DNA of 5,709 nucleotides from the NCBI GenBank assembly GCA_001804025.1, contig MHFC01000034.1, positions 1 to 5,709 on the forward strand, read 5' to 3'. This DNA is from Omnitrophica bacterium GWA2_52_8. Lineage in GTDB: Bacteria > Omnitrophota > Omnitrophia > Omnitrophales > Aquincolibacteriaceae. Shown here piece after piece: positions 1 through 5,709 of this stretch. The position numbers were made by a program, and so were the translations under genes. Position 1 is the first letter of the stretch. Each line of letters starts with the position of its first letter. The notes under the pieces were generated by a model. The model did not search any database, was not told the origin of the DNA, and was given only the letters and a program-made list of their open reading frames with translations.

Positions 1-14
1 AAAAAATAAAGCTT

Positions 15-39
15 AAAAACCTCGCGGACCCACCTCCGC
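15..39 (-). terminator. second weak terminator-like hairpin
   Basis: On the minus strand GCGGA (39-35) pairs with TCCGC (28-24) around the 6-base loop GGTGGG. Four bases later there is a run of five T (19-15). The stem has only five pairs. It might end read-through from the decarboxylase about 270 bases upstream. Confidence 0.22.
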
Positions 40-100
40 CCAAATTGGCTCCATTTTCATCGCTCCCTACAGGAGTATGACACGAGCGGTTTTAGTCCGG

Positions 101-131
101 TTTTGCGCCTGCGTTTTAACAGGGCGCAAAA
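101..131. repeat. imperfect inverted repeat with an 8-base loop
   Basis: The left arm TTTTGCGCCTG (101-111) pairs with the right arm CAGGGCGCAAAA (120-131), with one extra G in the right arm and the loop CGTTTTAA. Each arm carries T on its outer left end and A on its outer right end, the reverse of an intrinsic terminator. No U-tract follows the hairpin on either strand. It may be an operator-like site, an RNA stem or a degenerate repeat copy. Confidence 0.5.
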
Positions 132-244
132 GACAACCCCTGGGGTACAAATGAAAAGCCTATTTGCACAACAGCCTCCTCGAGGTCATTCATTGGCGAT
201 GAGAAATACGGGTTAGACAGCCTAGAAAGAGATAAGTTAAGGTT

Positions 245-287
245 AAAAAAAAGACATGCCCAGGCTCTGAGGGAAAGAACCGGCCTG
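245..287 (-). terminator. weak candidate terminator just after the decarboxylase
   Basis: On the minus strand a short stem, CAGGC paired with GCCTG (arms at 287-283 and 265-261), has a 17-base loop. It is followed, after 8 bases, by a run of eight T (252-245). It begins 18 bases after the decarboxylase stop, the right place for an operon end. The short stem, long loop and gap before the T-run make it a poor intrinsic terminator. Confidence 0.3.
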
Positions 288-304
288 ACAGGGACTACAA
301 AGAA

Positions 305-1528
305 TTACACGACGATGATTTTTGCGGGCGGAAATCCGTTAAATCCGGAGACTGCGCTGGCCGAGGAATAGGCCCCGATATTTTTGACATAAACAACGTC
401 GTTGACGTAAAGCTCGGGGATCTCGGCGTCAAGGGCAAGGGTATCAAAAGAATCGCAGGTCGGTCCGGCGAGGGCGCTCAAAAATTTCTGCCCGCGGCGG
501 AGCGTTTTAAACTCGTATTTACAATGATCAAAAACAATACCTGAAAAATCCTGATAAACGCCGTCGTTCAAATAATAATAATTCCGGTTATTTCGAAATG
601 CGCGGCCGACCACCTGCGTCACAAGAATTCCGGCCGGCCCGGCAAAAAAACGGCCGGGTTCGGCGATGAAAGAAACTTTTTTATCGAAAAGGTTCGCGAT
701 CTGCCGGTGTATCTGCGCCCCCATCCGCTCAAAATTAATGCCGATTTCACCGTCAAAATGCGGGATAGGAAAACCGCCGCCGATATCAACCAGATCCAGT
801 GCGATACCCTGCTCTTTGCTCTCGGTAAAAATCTGCGCGGTGATTTCCAGTGCTTGTAAATAGTTCTCGATATTTTTGGACTGCGATCCCACATGAAAAC
901 TGATGCCTGCCGGTTTGAGTCCCAAAGAAACAGCCTTCCGGAACATCGGGAGCGCCATTTCGGCATCCGCGCCAAATTTAAGCGACAGGTTGACCACACT
1001 GTCGTCATTGTTGACCTTGATTCTCAGGACCACCCGGGCTCCGGGAAAATGCTCGGAAATTTTATAAAGTTCGGATTCATTATCGCAGGTCATCAGCTTT
1101 ACGCGATATTTTCGGGCAGCGATGATGTCCTCGATGGATTTAATGGTGTGCGCAAAAATGATTTTTTCGGGCTTGGCGCCCAACCCCAGAACAAGGCGCA
1201 TCTCGGCCGCGCTGGCCACATCAAAACCGCAGTCCTGTTTGATAAAGGTCCTGATGATTTCAGGATGCGGGTTTGCTTTAATCGCGTAATAAGGCGTCAC
1301 ATGCGGGAGGGCTTTGCGGAACCGCCGGCACTGCTTCAGCAGCTGGCTCTTTCGAATGATCATAAACGGCGTCCGGTGATGCTTCAAAAGCAGCCGGATG
1401 AGCTGCTCCACCCCGTTTTGCTCCGACTGGCGCAGGTCTTTATCCGTGACTGGCTTGGCTGCCGTCTCCGGCTTTTTAAACTGCGGCTGTTTCGCGCTTG
1501 TCGTATCTGCCATCGGCTGTATAGGCAC
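305..1528 (-). CDS. odc: fold-III (alanine racemase-like) ornithine decarboxylase
   Basis: This is a PLP-dependent group IV decarboxylase converting ornithine to putrescine; some relatives also use lysine. Numbering is from the GTG at 1528. K84 in YAIKAN is the Schiff-base lysine and HVGSQ (212-216) binds near PLP. GGGF (250-253) and EPGRF (290-294) bind the cofactor phosphate. GPTCDSFD (355-362) brings the catalytic cysteine (C358) and adjacent aspartate from the partner subunit, and GAYSSASAVSGFNGF (385-399) closes the site. GPTCD and FNGF favour ornithine over diaminopimelate decarboxylase. Residues 1-40 are a K/Q/P/A-rich stretch without family resemblance. A GTG at 1411 would remove them, leave 368 residues and end the 53-base overlap with hss. 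Context strongly supports putrescine supply for hss. Lysine decarboxylase activity is possible. This family is unrelated in fold to E. coli SpeC. The stop is TAA (307-305). Confidence 0.88.
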   Translation of the reverse strand: MPIQPMADTTSAKQPQFKKPETAAKPVTDKDLRQSEQNGVEQLIRLLLKHHRTPFMIIRKSQLLKQCRRFRKALPHVTPYYAIKANPHPEIIRTFIKQDCGFDVASAAEMRLVLGLGAKPEKIIFAHTIKSIEDIIAARKYRVKLMTCDNESELYKISEHFPGARVVLRIKVNNDDSVVNLSLKFGADAEMALPMFRKAVSLGLKPAGISFHVGSQSKNIENYLQALEITAQIFTESKEQGIALDLVDIGGGFPIPHFDGEIGINFERMGAQIHRQIANLFDKKVSFIAEPGRFFAGPAGILVTQVVGRAFRNNRNYYYLNDGVYQDFSGIVFDHCKYEFKTLRRGQKFLSALAGPTCDSFDTLALDAEIPELYVNDVVYVKNIGAYSSASAVSGFNGFPPAKIIVV

Positions 1529-2987
1529 GCACCCTCTCCTTGTTGTCCACTAAAAATGTCGTAAATTGCCAAACATCTTCGTCGCTGGGCCTCTCAATAT
1601 CAAACTTAGTAAACTTGGTATTTAAGTTTTTTAACGGCGTCCAGTCCGTCTGCTGCGACACAAACGGATGAATGTAGGGTTTGGCAATATCGAGAATGAA
1701 ATCATGATCGAGGTCGTCCGGCAAATGAAGCCCTTTTTGGGGATTTTGTATCATCCATAGCGCGGCCGCCACAACGGAGACCGCCACCTGCAGCGTCGTT
1801 GCCTGCTGGTGAGGGACAAGTTTACGCGCCGTCTCAATATCCAGCAGACTGCCGCACCACCAGGACGTAAAATCATGCCCCATCAAGAGCACGCCCAACT
1901 CATCGGCCCCGCTGATGATTTCATCGTTCATGATGCGCTGTTTTTCCTGAAGTTGAAATTGTCTCATTTCAAGCTCATGCAGGGAATTAATGGCGACATC
2001 CGAAGGACAGTACGCGTAGTGGACCGTCGGACGATAAACCGCCTTTCCGTTTTCCCATACGGTCAGACGGTCTGAAATACTAAAGGACTCCCCGTGCCGG
2101 ATCACCATGCCTGTAATTTCTCCGCACGGCACCCAGGAGCGTACCCAGGTTTTCATGCCGATCGTATTGAGGCATATCTGATTTTGCGGACCTTCCTTAT
2201 GAAAATAAGCCCCTTCGGGAATATGCCGTTCGTGCGTGCCCCACCCGAGCTCGGCAGGCGCAACCCCTTCTTCAAAAAAACCTTCGATGCTCCACGTGTT
2301 GACAAACTCATTAACCTGCTTAGGCCTGTCCGTAATCTGCGTATCGCGCTCGCTGATATGAATCACTTTCACTCCGGAAAGCTGCGCCAGTTTCGCAAAT
2401 TCCTTTTGTTTCAGCGCCTTTTCCAGTCCGGGACAACGGGCATCCTTCGGCTTGTCCTTGAGAATCTTTTCCGAAATTTCAATTAAGGCATGCTTTGTAA
2501 AATGGGATACCAGCCCCGGGTTGGCTCCGTGGTCCACGACTGCGGTTGCCCCCTGATTATCGCCCCATTTTGCAACCATTTTCCGCAGTTCCATATGCCG
2601 GGTGTAGAGGGTATATTTGGTGGGGTCATTGCGCTGGGCATCGCTGTAAGGATCCCACTCTTCGACCGACGTATTGGCATAAAACACATGGTTCTCACGG
2701 CACCAGGTCAAGATGGAGCGCGTGTCGATGTTCCAGGCCAGGTCCACAATCATGTCCCCGGGCCCGGCGTACTTAGCCAAAAGTGTTTTGTAGTTTTCCT
2801 TCGTGACCCGGTCTAGCACATACCGGACGCCCTGCTTTAAAGCGTCCTGCACGCGGGGCCGGTTATCGGCAAAGTCCATAATCGTGACTTTGTCAGCAGG
2901 CATTTTGAATAATTTCAGAAATATCGGAATGGCGCACTGCGAAACAGAACCGCACCCGATGATCAATAACCGTCCGTTAAAATTCAC
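1476..2987 (-). CDS. hss: homospermidine synthase (NAD-dependent, saccharopine dehydrogenase-like)
   Basis: The 503-residue protein begins with GTG. It transfers an aminobutyl group to putrescine, using bound NAD+ as a hydride shuttle, to form sym-homospermidine; family members can also use spermidine as donor. The N-terminal Rossmann motif is GCGSVSQC (11-18) followed by an acidic strand end, MDFAD (37-41). Further family blocks are VDLAWNIDTRSI (81-92), YANTSVEEWDPY (103-114), DHGANPGLVSHF (152-163), NTWSIEGFFEEG (230-241), ELGWGTHERH (246-255), PTVHYAYCPSD (320-330) and SGADELGVLLMGHD (359-372). D88, E110, N156, W232 and D362 sit where I would expect substrate-pocket residues known from the Blastochloris viridis enzyme; this is from memory and unaligned. 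Length and motifs exclude the shorter carboxyspermidine dehydrogenase. The last ~25 residues form a polar tail that overlaps the decarboxylase frame. The decarboxylase downstream supplies putrescine. Confidence 0.93.
   Translation of the reverse strand: MNFNGRLLIIGCGSVSQCAIPIFLKLFKMPADKVTIMDFADNRPRVQDALKQGVRYVLDRVTKENYKTLLAKYAGPGDMIVDLAWNIDTRSILTWCRENHVFYANTSVEEWDPYSDAQRNDPTKYTLYTRHMELRKMVAKWGDNQGATAVVDHGANPGLVSHFTKHALIEISEKILKDKPKDARCPGLEKALKQKEFAKLAQLSGVKVIHISERDTQITDRPKQVNEFVNTWSIEGFFEEGVAPAELGWGTHERHIPEGAYFHKEGPQNQICLNTIGMKTWVRSWVPCGEITGMVIRHGESFSISDRLTVWENGKAVYRPTVHYAYCPSDVAINSLHELEMRQFQLQEKQRIMNDEIISGADELGVLLMGHDFTSWWCGSLLDIETARKLVPHQQATTLQVAVSVVAAALWMIQNPQKGLHLPDDLDHDFILDIAKPYIHPFVSQQTDWTPLKNLNTKFTKFDIERPSDEDVWQFTTFLVDNKERVRAYTADGRYDKRETAAV
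1536..1541 (-). promoter_or_regulatory. ribosome binding site AAGGAG for the first decarboxylase start
   Basis: AAGGAG on the minus strand ends 7 bases before the GTG at 1528. It lies inside hss, where the same bases encode Lys-Glu in NKERV, so it may be chance. A second candidate, GGAG at 1424-1421, ends 9 bases before an in-frame GTG at 1411-1409. The two sites imply proteins of 407 and 368 residues. Confidence 0.45.
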
Positions 2988-2996
2988 AATATTTAA

Positions 2997-3003
2997 CCGC
3001 CTT
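2997..3003 (-). promoter_or_regulatory. ribosome binding site AAGGCGG that fixes the GTG start of hss
   Basis: AAGGCGG (one mismatch to AAGGAGG) ends 9 bases before the GTG at 2987. The next in-frame methionine is residue 29, already past the nucleotide-binding glycine motif. The GTG is therefore the only sensible start. Confidence 0.65.
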
Positions 3004-3010
3004 TTTTATT

Positions 3011-3048
3011 TTTCCGGCCGCGTTTAAAATTTTACACGGCCCCGGAAA
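3011..3048 (-). promoter_or_regulatory. GC-rich hairpin in the hss 5' leader
   Basis: The arms TTTCCGGCCGCG (3011-3022) and CACGGCCCCGGAAA (3035-3048, plus-strand reading) pair over about 12 base pairs with one G-T pair in the RNA and a 2-base bulge. The A/T-rich loop is 12 bases. On the minus-strand transcript the hairpin begins roughly 12 bases after the predicted start of transcription and ends about 8 bases before the hss Shine-Dalgarno site. It has no U-tract after it (AAATAAAAAA follows), so it is not an intrinsic terminator. It could stabilise the mRNA or limit ribosome access. A regulatory role is inference. Confidence 0.45.
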
Positions 3049-3066
3049 TTGCCGACCAGCGGGCTT

Positions 3067-3094
3067 AGTATAGCGATGTTTACGCCACAGGCAA
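3067..3094 (-). promoter_or_regulatory. sigma70-like promoter for hss-odc
   Basis: On the minus strand a -35-like TTGCCT (3094-3089, 4 of 6 matches to TTGACA) is followed after 16 bases by TATACT (3072-3067, 5 of 6 matches to TATAAT). Transcription would start near 3060, giving a leader of about 70 bases before the hss GTG. It lies wholly in the gap after the acyltransferase stop at 3130. This suggests hss and the decarboxylase form their own transcription unit. The call rests on consensus matching only. Confidence 0.5.
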
Positions 3095-3129
3095 AACATT
3101 TTTTGCTTGGTTTGGAAATTTTTTCCTCA

Positions 3130-4062
3130 TCAACATTGCGTTTTAACGACTCCGTACCGCGACAATCCTTTCCAGCGCCGGTGCGTCCAAATCCATTGAT
3201 CGGAAAACCGCAGGATCATGGTCTCGAGATTTTTATTCAACCGCAGTGTCGTTTGAATCTCTTGCCCGGACGAATCGGTGTCAAGAGGGACAGCCGGTTC
3301 GATGATGATTTTATATTTTCCGTACCGCTCCCGCAAACAATAGGCCGGGACCATACTTGCGCCCGTCCGCCGCGCAAGCCGTGCCGGTATCGCAGTCGTC
3401 GATGTCGGTTCTCCGAAGAACTCAGTCCACACCCCCTCCGGACCGGCCCATTGATCAATCAGAATGGCGACAAGGCGGTTTTGTCTTAATTGATGAAGGA
3501 CTTCACGCACCGAATTTTTGCGGTCGATCGGATTGAGATGCGTCATGCGCCGCAACCTTTGAACATAACGGTAAAGATGCGGATTGCGGACCGCGCGCAC
3601 CACCACAGAGCATGGATACCCTCTTAAATACGGCAAAAACGCCAGGAATTCCCAAGATCCCAGGTGCGAAATAACCAAAATGACCCCTTTCCCATCAGCA
3701 AAAGCGCGGTCAAGATGTTCGGTCCCTTCAAAAGCGAACCGTGATTTAGATTCTGCCAGCATTCGAGGAATCCTGAAAAACTCGACAAGGGACACGCTCA
3801 CATTTTGAAATGAAACCCGCACAAGGCGCTTTTTCTGGCTTTGACTGAGCGAATCTCCATAAGCAATCGAAATATTCTCAAAAGCCGTCTGTCTGCGCTT
3901 GCGCATCAAGAAATAAAGCAAATCCCCGACTCTCCGCGCGACCCACGTTGCACTTTCAACCGGAAGAAGGTTCAAAGTTCCTGCGGCAAATCGGATCGAA
4001 ATATATTCGAACCATTTGAGACCCGGGACAAAACGGCTCAACCTCATTTTTACCGTGCCCAA
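3130..4062 (-). CDS. lpxL: LpxL/HtrB-family lipid A biosynthesis acyltransferase
   Basis: The 310-residue protein belongs to the LpxL/LpxM/HtrB acyltransferase family. These enzymes move a fatty acyl chain from acyl-ACP to a lipid A precursor at the inner face of the cytoplasmic membrane. The catalytic HX4E motif is clear in SHLGSWE (H133, E138). Other family marks are RAVRNPHLYRYV (156-167), LIDQWAGPEG (201-210), TEFFGEPTSTTAIPARLA (213-230) and the C-terminal QWIWTHRRWK (289-298). The N-terminal 50 residues are basic and hydrophobic, as is usual for membrane anchoring. The start is uncertain: TTG at 4062 sits behind AAAGGCGG, while ATG at 4047 (codon 6) lacks a well-spaced ribosome site. 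The gene starts 79 bases after cbiB and ends 142 bases before hss. The acyl donor and exact acceptor (Kdo2-lipid IVA or another glycolipid or lysolipid) cannot be read from sequence. The symbol denotes the family. Confidence 0.9.
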   Translation of the reverse strand: MGTVKMRLSRFVPGLKWFEYISIRFAAGTLNLLPVESATWVARRVGDLLYFLMRKRRQTAFENISIAYGDSLSQSQKKRLVRVSFQNVSVSLVEFFRIPRMLAESKSRFAFEGTEHLDRAFADGKGVILVISHLGSWEFLAFLPYLRGYPCSVVVRAVRNPHLYRYVQRLRRMTHLNPIDRKNSVREVLHQLRQNRLVAILIDQWAGPEGVWTEFFGEPTSTTAIPARLARRTGASMVPAYCLRERYGKYKIIIEPAVPLDTDSSGQEIQTTLRLNKNLETMILRFSDQWIWTHRRWKGLSRYGVVKTQC

Positions 4063-4067
4063 GAAAA

Positions 4068-4075
4068 CCGCCTTT
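4068..4075 (-). promoter_or_regulatory. ribosome binding site AAAGGCGG for the acyltransferase gene
   Basis: Read on the minus strand, AAAGGCGG ends 5 bases before the TTG at 4062 and 20 bases before the ATG at 4047. Measured from the AAGG core, the gap to TTG is 8 bases, close to ideal. This spacing favours the TTG start. The same AAAGGCGG string precedes hss, which supports its being a real site. Confidence 0.6.
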
Positions 4076-4141
4076 CACCACTCAACTGTTTTTAAAAAAT
4101 TGCCGGAAACACCTTATTTTTATCAACCGCAAAAAATAATG

Positions 4142-5074
4142 CTACACGATCCTGGGCAGCACCAGGACGAAAAGCAACCCGCCCCACGCCGCGGCCCACA
4201 TCAAATCAAGGCTTCTTCGGATGCATTCGGTATCGAGCTCACCGTTGCCGAAACCCAATTCCGACTTGCGGACAACCCGTCCTTCATAAGTGCTCATCCC
4301 GCCGAGCCGGATGCCCAGCGCCCCGGCAAAAGCCGCCTCCGGAATACTGCCGTTGCCGTCTCTGCCTGTGACTCCGTGGTTCCACCCTGCGCGGAAAGCT
4401 TCGCGGAAACGGTATCCTTTCACGGCACTGACAATGCTGATGATGAGAAGTGAGATCCTGGCGGGAAGATAGTTCCATATTTCGTCCTGCTTGGCCGCAA
4501 AAAAACCGAACTCCCGGTAGCGGTCATTTTTGTGGCCGATCATAGAATCCAGAGTATTGACGGTTTTATAAGCGACCGCCAAAGGCGCGCCTCCGAGGGC
4601 CGCATAAAATAACGGCGCGATAATCCCGTCCACCGTGCTTTCGGAAACGGCCTCTACAGTGCCCCGGACAATCTCCTGGGGCGATAAGCTGTGCGTGTCA
4701 CGCCCCACAATCCGTGACAGATCCCGTCTCGCCAAAACCGTGTCGTTCATTTTTAAATCCTGGAGCACCCGGCCTGCCTCATTGGCAAGGTCCCGGACCG
4801 ACAATGAAGAATAAACAAAATATAAACTTACGATAAAGCCCAAGGCGGCATGCCGGCGCTCCAAATACCCCAAGACACAACGAAGAAGGATGAAAACAGT
4901 TACCGGCAGCGACAGCGCCAGTATGGCTCCGGCCAGTTTTAAATTTAAAAAACGGGCCCTCAGACCGGCTTCGGCCTTTTTGATGACCGCTCCCAAAACA
5001 CGTGCCGGATGCCAGGCATAAACCGGGTCTCCCAGGACAGCATCCAGCATAAATGCCACCATGAGCAAAGTCAT
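4142..5074 (-). CDS. cbiB: adenosylcobinamide-phosphate synthase, integral membrane
   Basis: The protein has 310 residues, the usual length for CbiB/CobD_Cbib. The enzyme joins aminopropanol phosphate to the f-propionate of adenosylcobyric acid. The start chosen is the ATG at 5074, because it makes an ATGA overlap with the cobD stop and gives the family's typical beginning, MTLLMVAFMLDAVLGDP. A longer frame reaches back to 5134, but its extra 20 residues are polar and lie inside cobD. Motifs seen are LGDP (14-17), the HP pair (22-23), VGRDT (123-127), the long conserved block VDGIIAPLFYAALGG (148-162) running on to NTLDSMIGHKNDRY (173-186), and PEAAFAGALGIRLGG (245-259). Hydrophobic stretches around 1-14, 48-65, 78-90, 207-218 and 292-307 fit a membrane protein. 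The usual SPN-x-G loop before PEAA reads DGNGSIPEAA here. Translation is probably coupled to cobD. The stop is TAG (4144-4142). Confidence 0.93.
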   Translation of the reverse strand: MTLLMVAFMLDAVLGDPVYAWHPARVLGAVIKKAEAGLRARFLNLKLAGAILALSLPVTVFILLRCVLGYLERRHAALGFIVSLYFVYSSLSVRDLANEAGRVLQDLKMNDTVLARRDLSRIVGRDTHSLSPQEIVRGTVEAVSESTVDGIIAPLFYAALGGAPLAVAYKTVNTLDSMIGHKNDRYREFGFFAAKQDEIWNYLPARISLLIISIVSAVKGYRFREAFRAGWNHGVTGRDGNGSIPEAAFAGALGIRLGGMSTYEGRVVRKSELGFGNGELDTECIRRSLDLMWAAAWGGLLFVLVLPRIV

Positions 5075-5709
5075 CGGCTTCCGGCAGGCGCCCGCAAGCG
5101 GCTGCGCTCCGGATCCTCGACCCTTGCAAACCATGATCGGAGATTATCAACGAGGACTTGATTCGCTTCACGACGGAGCACCGCCGTTCGGAAATACGCG
5201 TGACTCAACCCCGGGAAACCATCGACCGCGCGTAAATAAATCCCTTTATGCCCGAGATCATCAATCAGTGAATTGACCGGGCCGCCGTTAACACGTTTGA
5301 ACAGCGTAAAATTAACCGGATTCTCAAAAAACGTCAGTCCGGGGATTCGGCTTATTTCGCCGTAAAACCACCGGCGCTCGCGGGCCAGCCATTCCCTGCT
5401 GGTTTTGATAAACGCCTCATGACCGAGCATGCGGCAGCCTAATTTTTCCGCCAGCCGGCTCACCGCCCACGGTCCCTGGTGTATTTTTACGCGCTGCATA
5501 AGGGCCGCCGGACCTATGGCATAACCCAGCCTCACTCCTGCAAGCCCGTAAAATTTTGTGAGCGACCGCACCACCGCCAACGGCTTTTCGTTATGAACAT
5601 ACCCGGATAGCGAAATTTCGGGACACCAGTCTGCAAAAGCCTCATCCACGACAACAAAAACCCGATGTTTCTCGGCTTGCCTCATTATTTCTTTTGCTTG
5701 ATCGAGAGA
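5071..5709 (-). CDS. cobD: L-threonine-O-3-phosphate decarboxylase, 5'-truncated by window edge
   Basis: This is a fold-type I PLP enzyme of the aminotransferase class I/II (HisC-like) family. In the proposed role it decarboxylates L-threonine phosphate to (R)-1-amino-2-propanol phosphate, the linker of the cobalamin nucleotide loop. The frame stays open to the right edge, so 212 C-terminal residues are visible and the N-terminal part, about 140 residues in a typical family member, lies outside. Visible signatures are the PLP-contacting aspartate in VDEAFADW, the Schiff-base lysine in SLTKFYGLAG (codon 5556-5554), the following VRLGY segment, and the C-terminal arginine in YFRTAV that usually binds the substrate carboxylate. 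Family signatures alone cannot separate it from histidinol-phosphate aminotransferase. The 4-base overlap with cbiB downstream decides for the cobalamin enzyme. This is the Salmonella CobD, called CobC in Pseudomonas. The stop TGA (5073-5071) lies within the cbiB start ATGA. Confidence 0.88.
   Translation of the reverse strand, partial: SLDQAKEIMRQAEKHRVFVVVDEAFADWCPEISLSGYVHNEKPLAVVRSLTKFYGLAGVRLGYAIGPAALMQRVKIHQGPWAVSRLAEKLGCRMLGHEAFIKTSREWLARERRWFYGEISRIPGLTFFENPVNFTLFKRVNGGPVNSLIDDLGHKGIYLRAVDGFPGLSHAYFRTAVLRREANQVLVDNLRSWFARVEDPERSRLRAPAGSR

Larger units (their letters stand above)
1..304. other. intergenic stretch after the decarboxylase, no convincing gene
   Basis: No reading frame with family resemblance was seen on either strand. 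The region is more A/T-rich than the genes and contains the inverted repeat at 101-131 and two weak terminator-like hairpins. A short minus-strand frame (193-116, ATG start, 25 codons) is too small to call. The window ends before any gene on the left. Confidence 0.6.

Noticed and set aside
195..371. A plus-strand open stretch running from the intergenic region into the antisense of the decarboxylase
   Set aside because: It has no suitable start codon in frame before the overlap, its A/G-rich reading looks protein-like only by composition, and half of it is antisense to the decarboxylase.
893..1564. A 223-codon plus-strand frame opposite the decarboxylase and hss
   Set aside because: It lies antisense to clear family members on the minus strand, has no recognisable motif and is a shadow of their codon pattern.
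1476..2987. Carboxy(nor)spermidine dehydrogenase or saccharopine dehydrogenase as the product
   Set aside because: The protein is about 100 residues longer than the former and carries the DHGANPGLVSHF, ELGWGTHERH and SGADELGVLLMGH blocks typical of homospermidine synthase.
3011..3048. The leader hairpin as an intrinsic terminator for the acyltransferase gene
   Set aside because: On the minus-strand transcript it is followed by an A-rich run, not a U-tract; on the plus strand the T-run precedes rather than follows it.
4094..4132. A terminator after cbiB: stem TTGCGG/CCGGCAA, then six T on the minus strand
   Set aside because: The stem needs a bulge, has only about six pairs and a loop of 20 bases. 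It is too weak to separate cbiB from the acyltransferase gene with confidence.
4016..4453. A 145-codon plus-strand frame across the cbiB/acyltransferase junction
   Set aside because: It runs antisense to two well-supported genes, with a low-complexity composition and no family resemblance.
5075..5134. A 20-residue N-terminal extension of CbiB from a start at 5134
   Set aside because: The extension is polar, lies wholly inside cobD and does not fit the family. The ATGA junction at 5074 gives a natural start.

Overview
The window holds five protein genes, all on the minus strand, so transcription runs from position 5709 towards position 1. No tRNA, rRNA, CRISPR array, insertion sequence or phage gene was seen. 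Base composition is roughly balanced and looks even across the genes. A lipid A-type acyltransferase points to a Gram-negative bacterium with an outer membrane. The homospermidine synthase plus fold-III ornithine decarboxylase pair is not the enterobacterial polyamine set. I cannot name the phylum; an uncultured lineage is possible, but that is a guess.

In transcription order, the right end (5709-4142) is a cobalamin nucleotide-loop pair. It begins with a 5'-truncated threonine-phosphate decarboxylase (cobD), which is joined by a 4-base ATGA overlap to adenosylcobinamide-phosphate synthase (cbiB). CobD makes aminopropanol phosphate and CbiB attaches it to adenosylcobyric acid. After a 67- to 79-base gap (depending on the start chosen) comes an LpxL/HtrB-type acyltransferase (4062-3130), which acts in lipid A or membrane lipid acylation.

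A 142-base gap (2988-3129) follows. It contains a sigma70-like promoter, a GC-rich leader hairpin and a Shine-Dalgarno site, so a new transcription unit probably starts here. That unit is homospermidine synthase (hss, 2987-1476) followed by a fold-III ornithine decarboxylase (1528-305). Together they form a complete ornithine to putrescine to sym-homospermidine route. The two frames overlap by 53 bases if the decarboxylase uses its first start, but a second good start lies inside.

Positions 1-304 carry no convincing gene. They contain an imperfect inverted repeat, two weak terminator-like hairpins and a very short reading frame of doubtful meaning.

I found no evidence of a new multi-gene system. 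The points most worth checking are the hss leader hairpin and the hss/decarboxylase overlap with its two competing starts.
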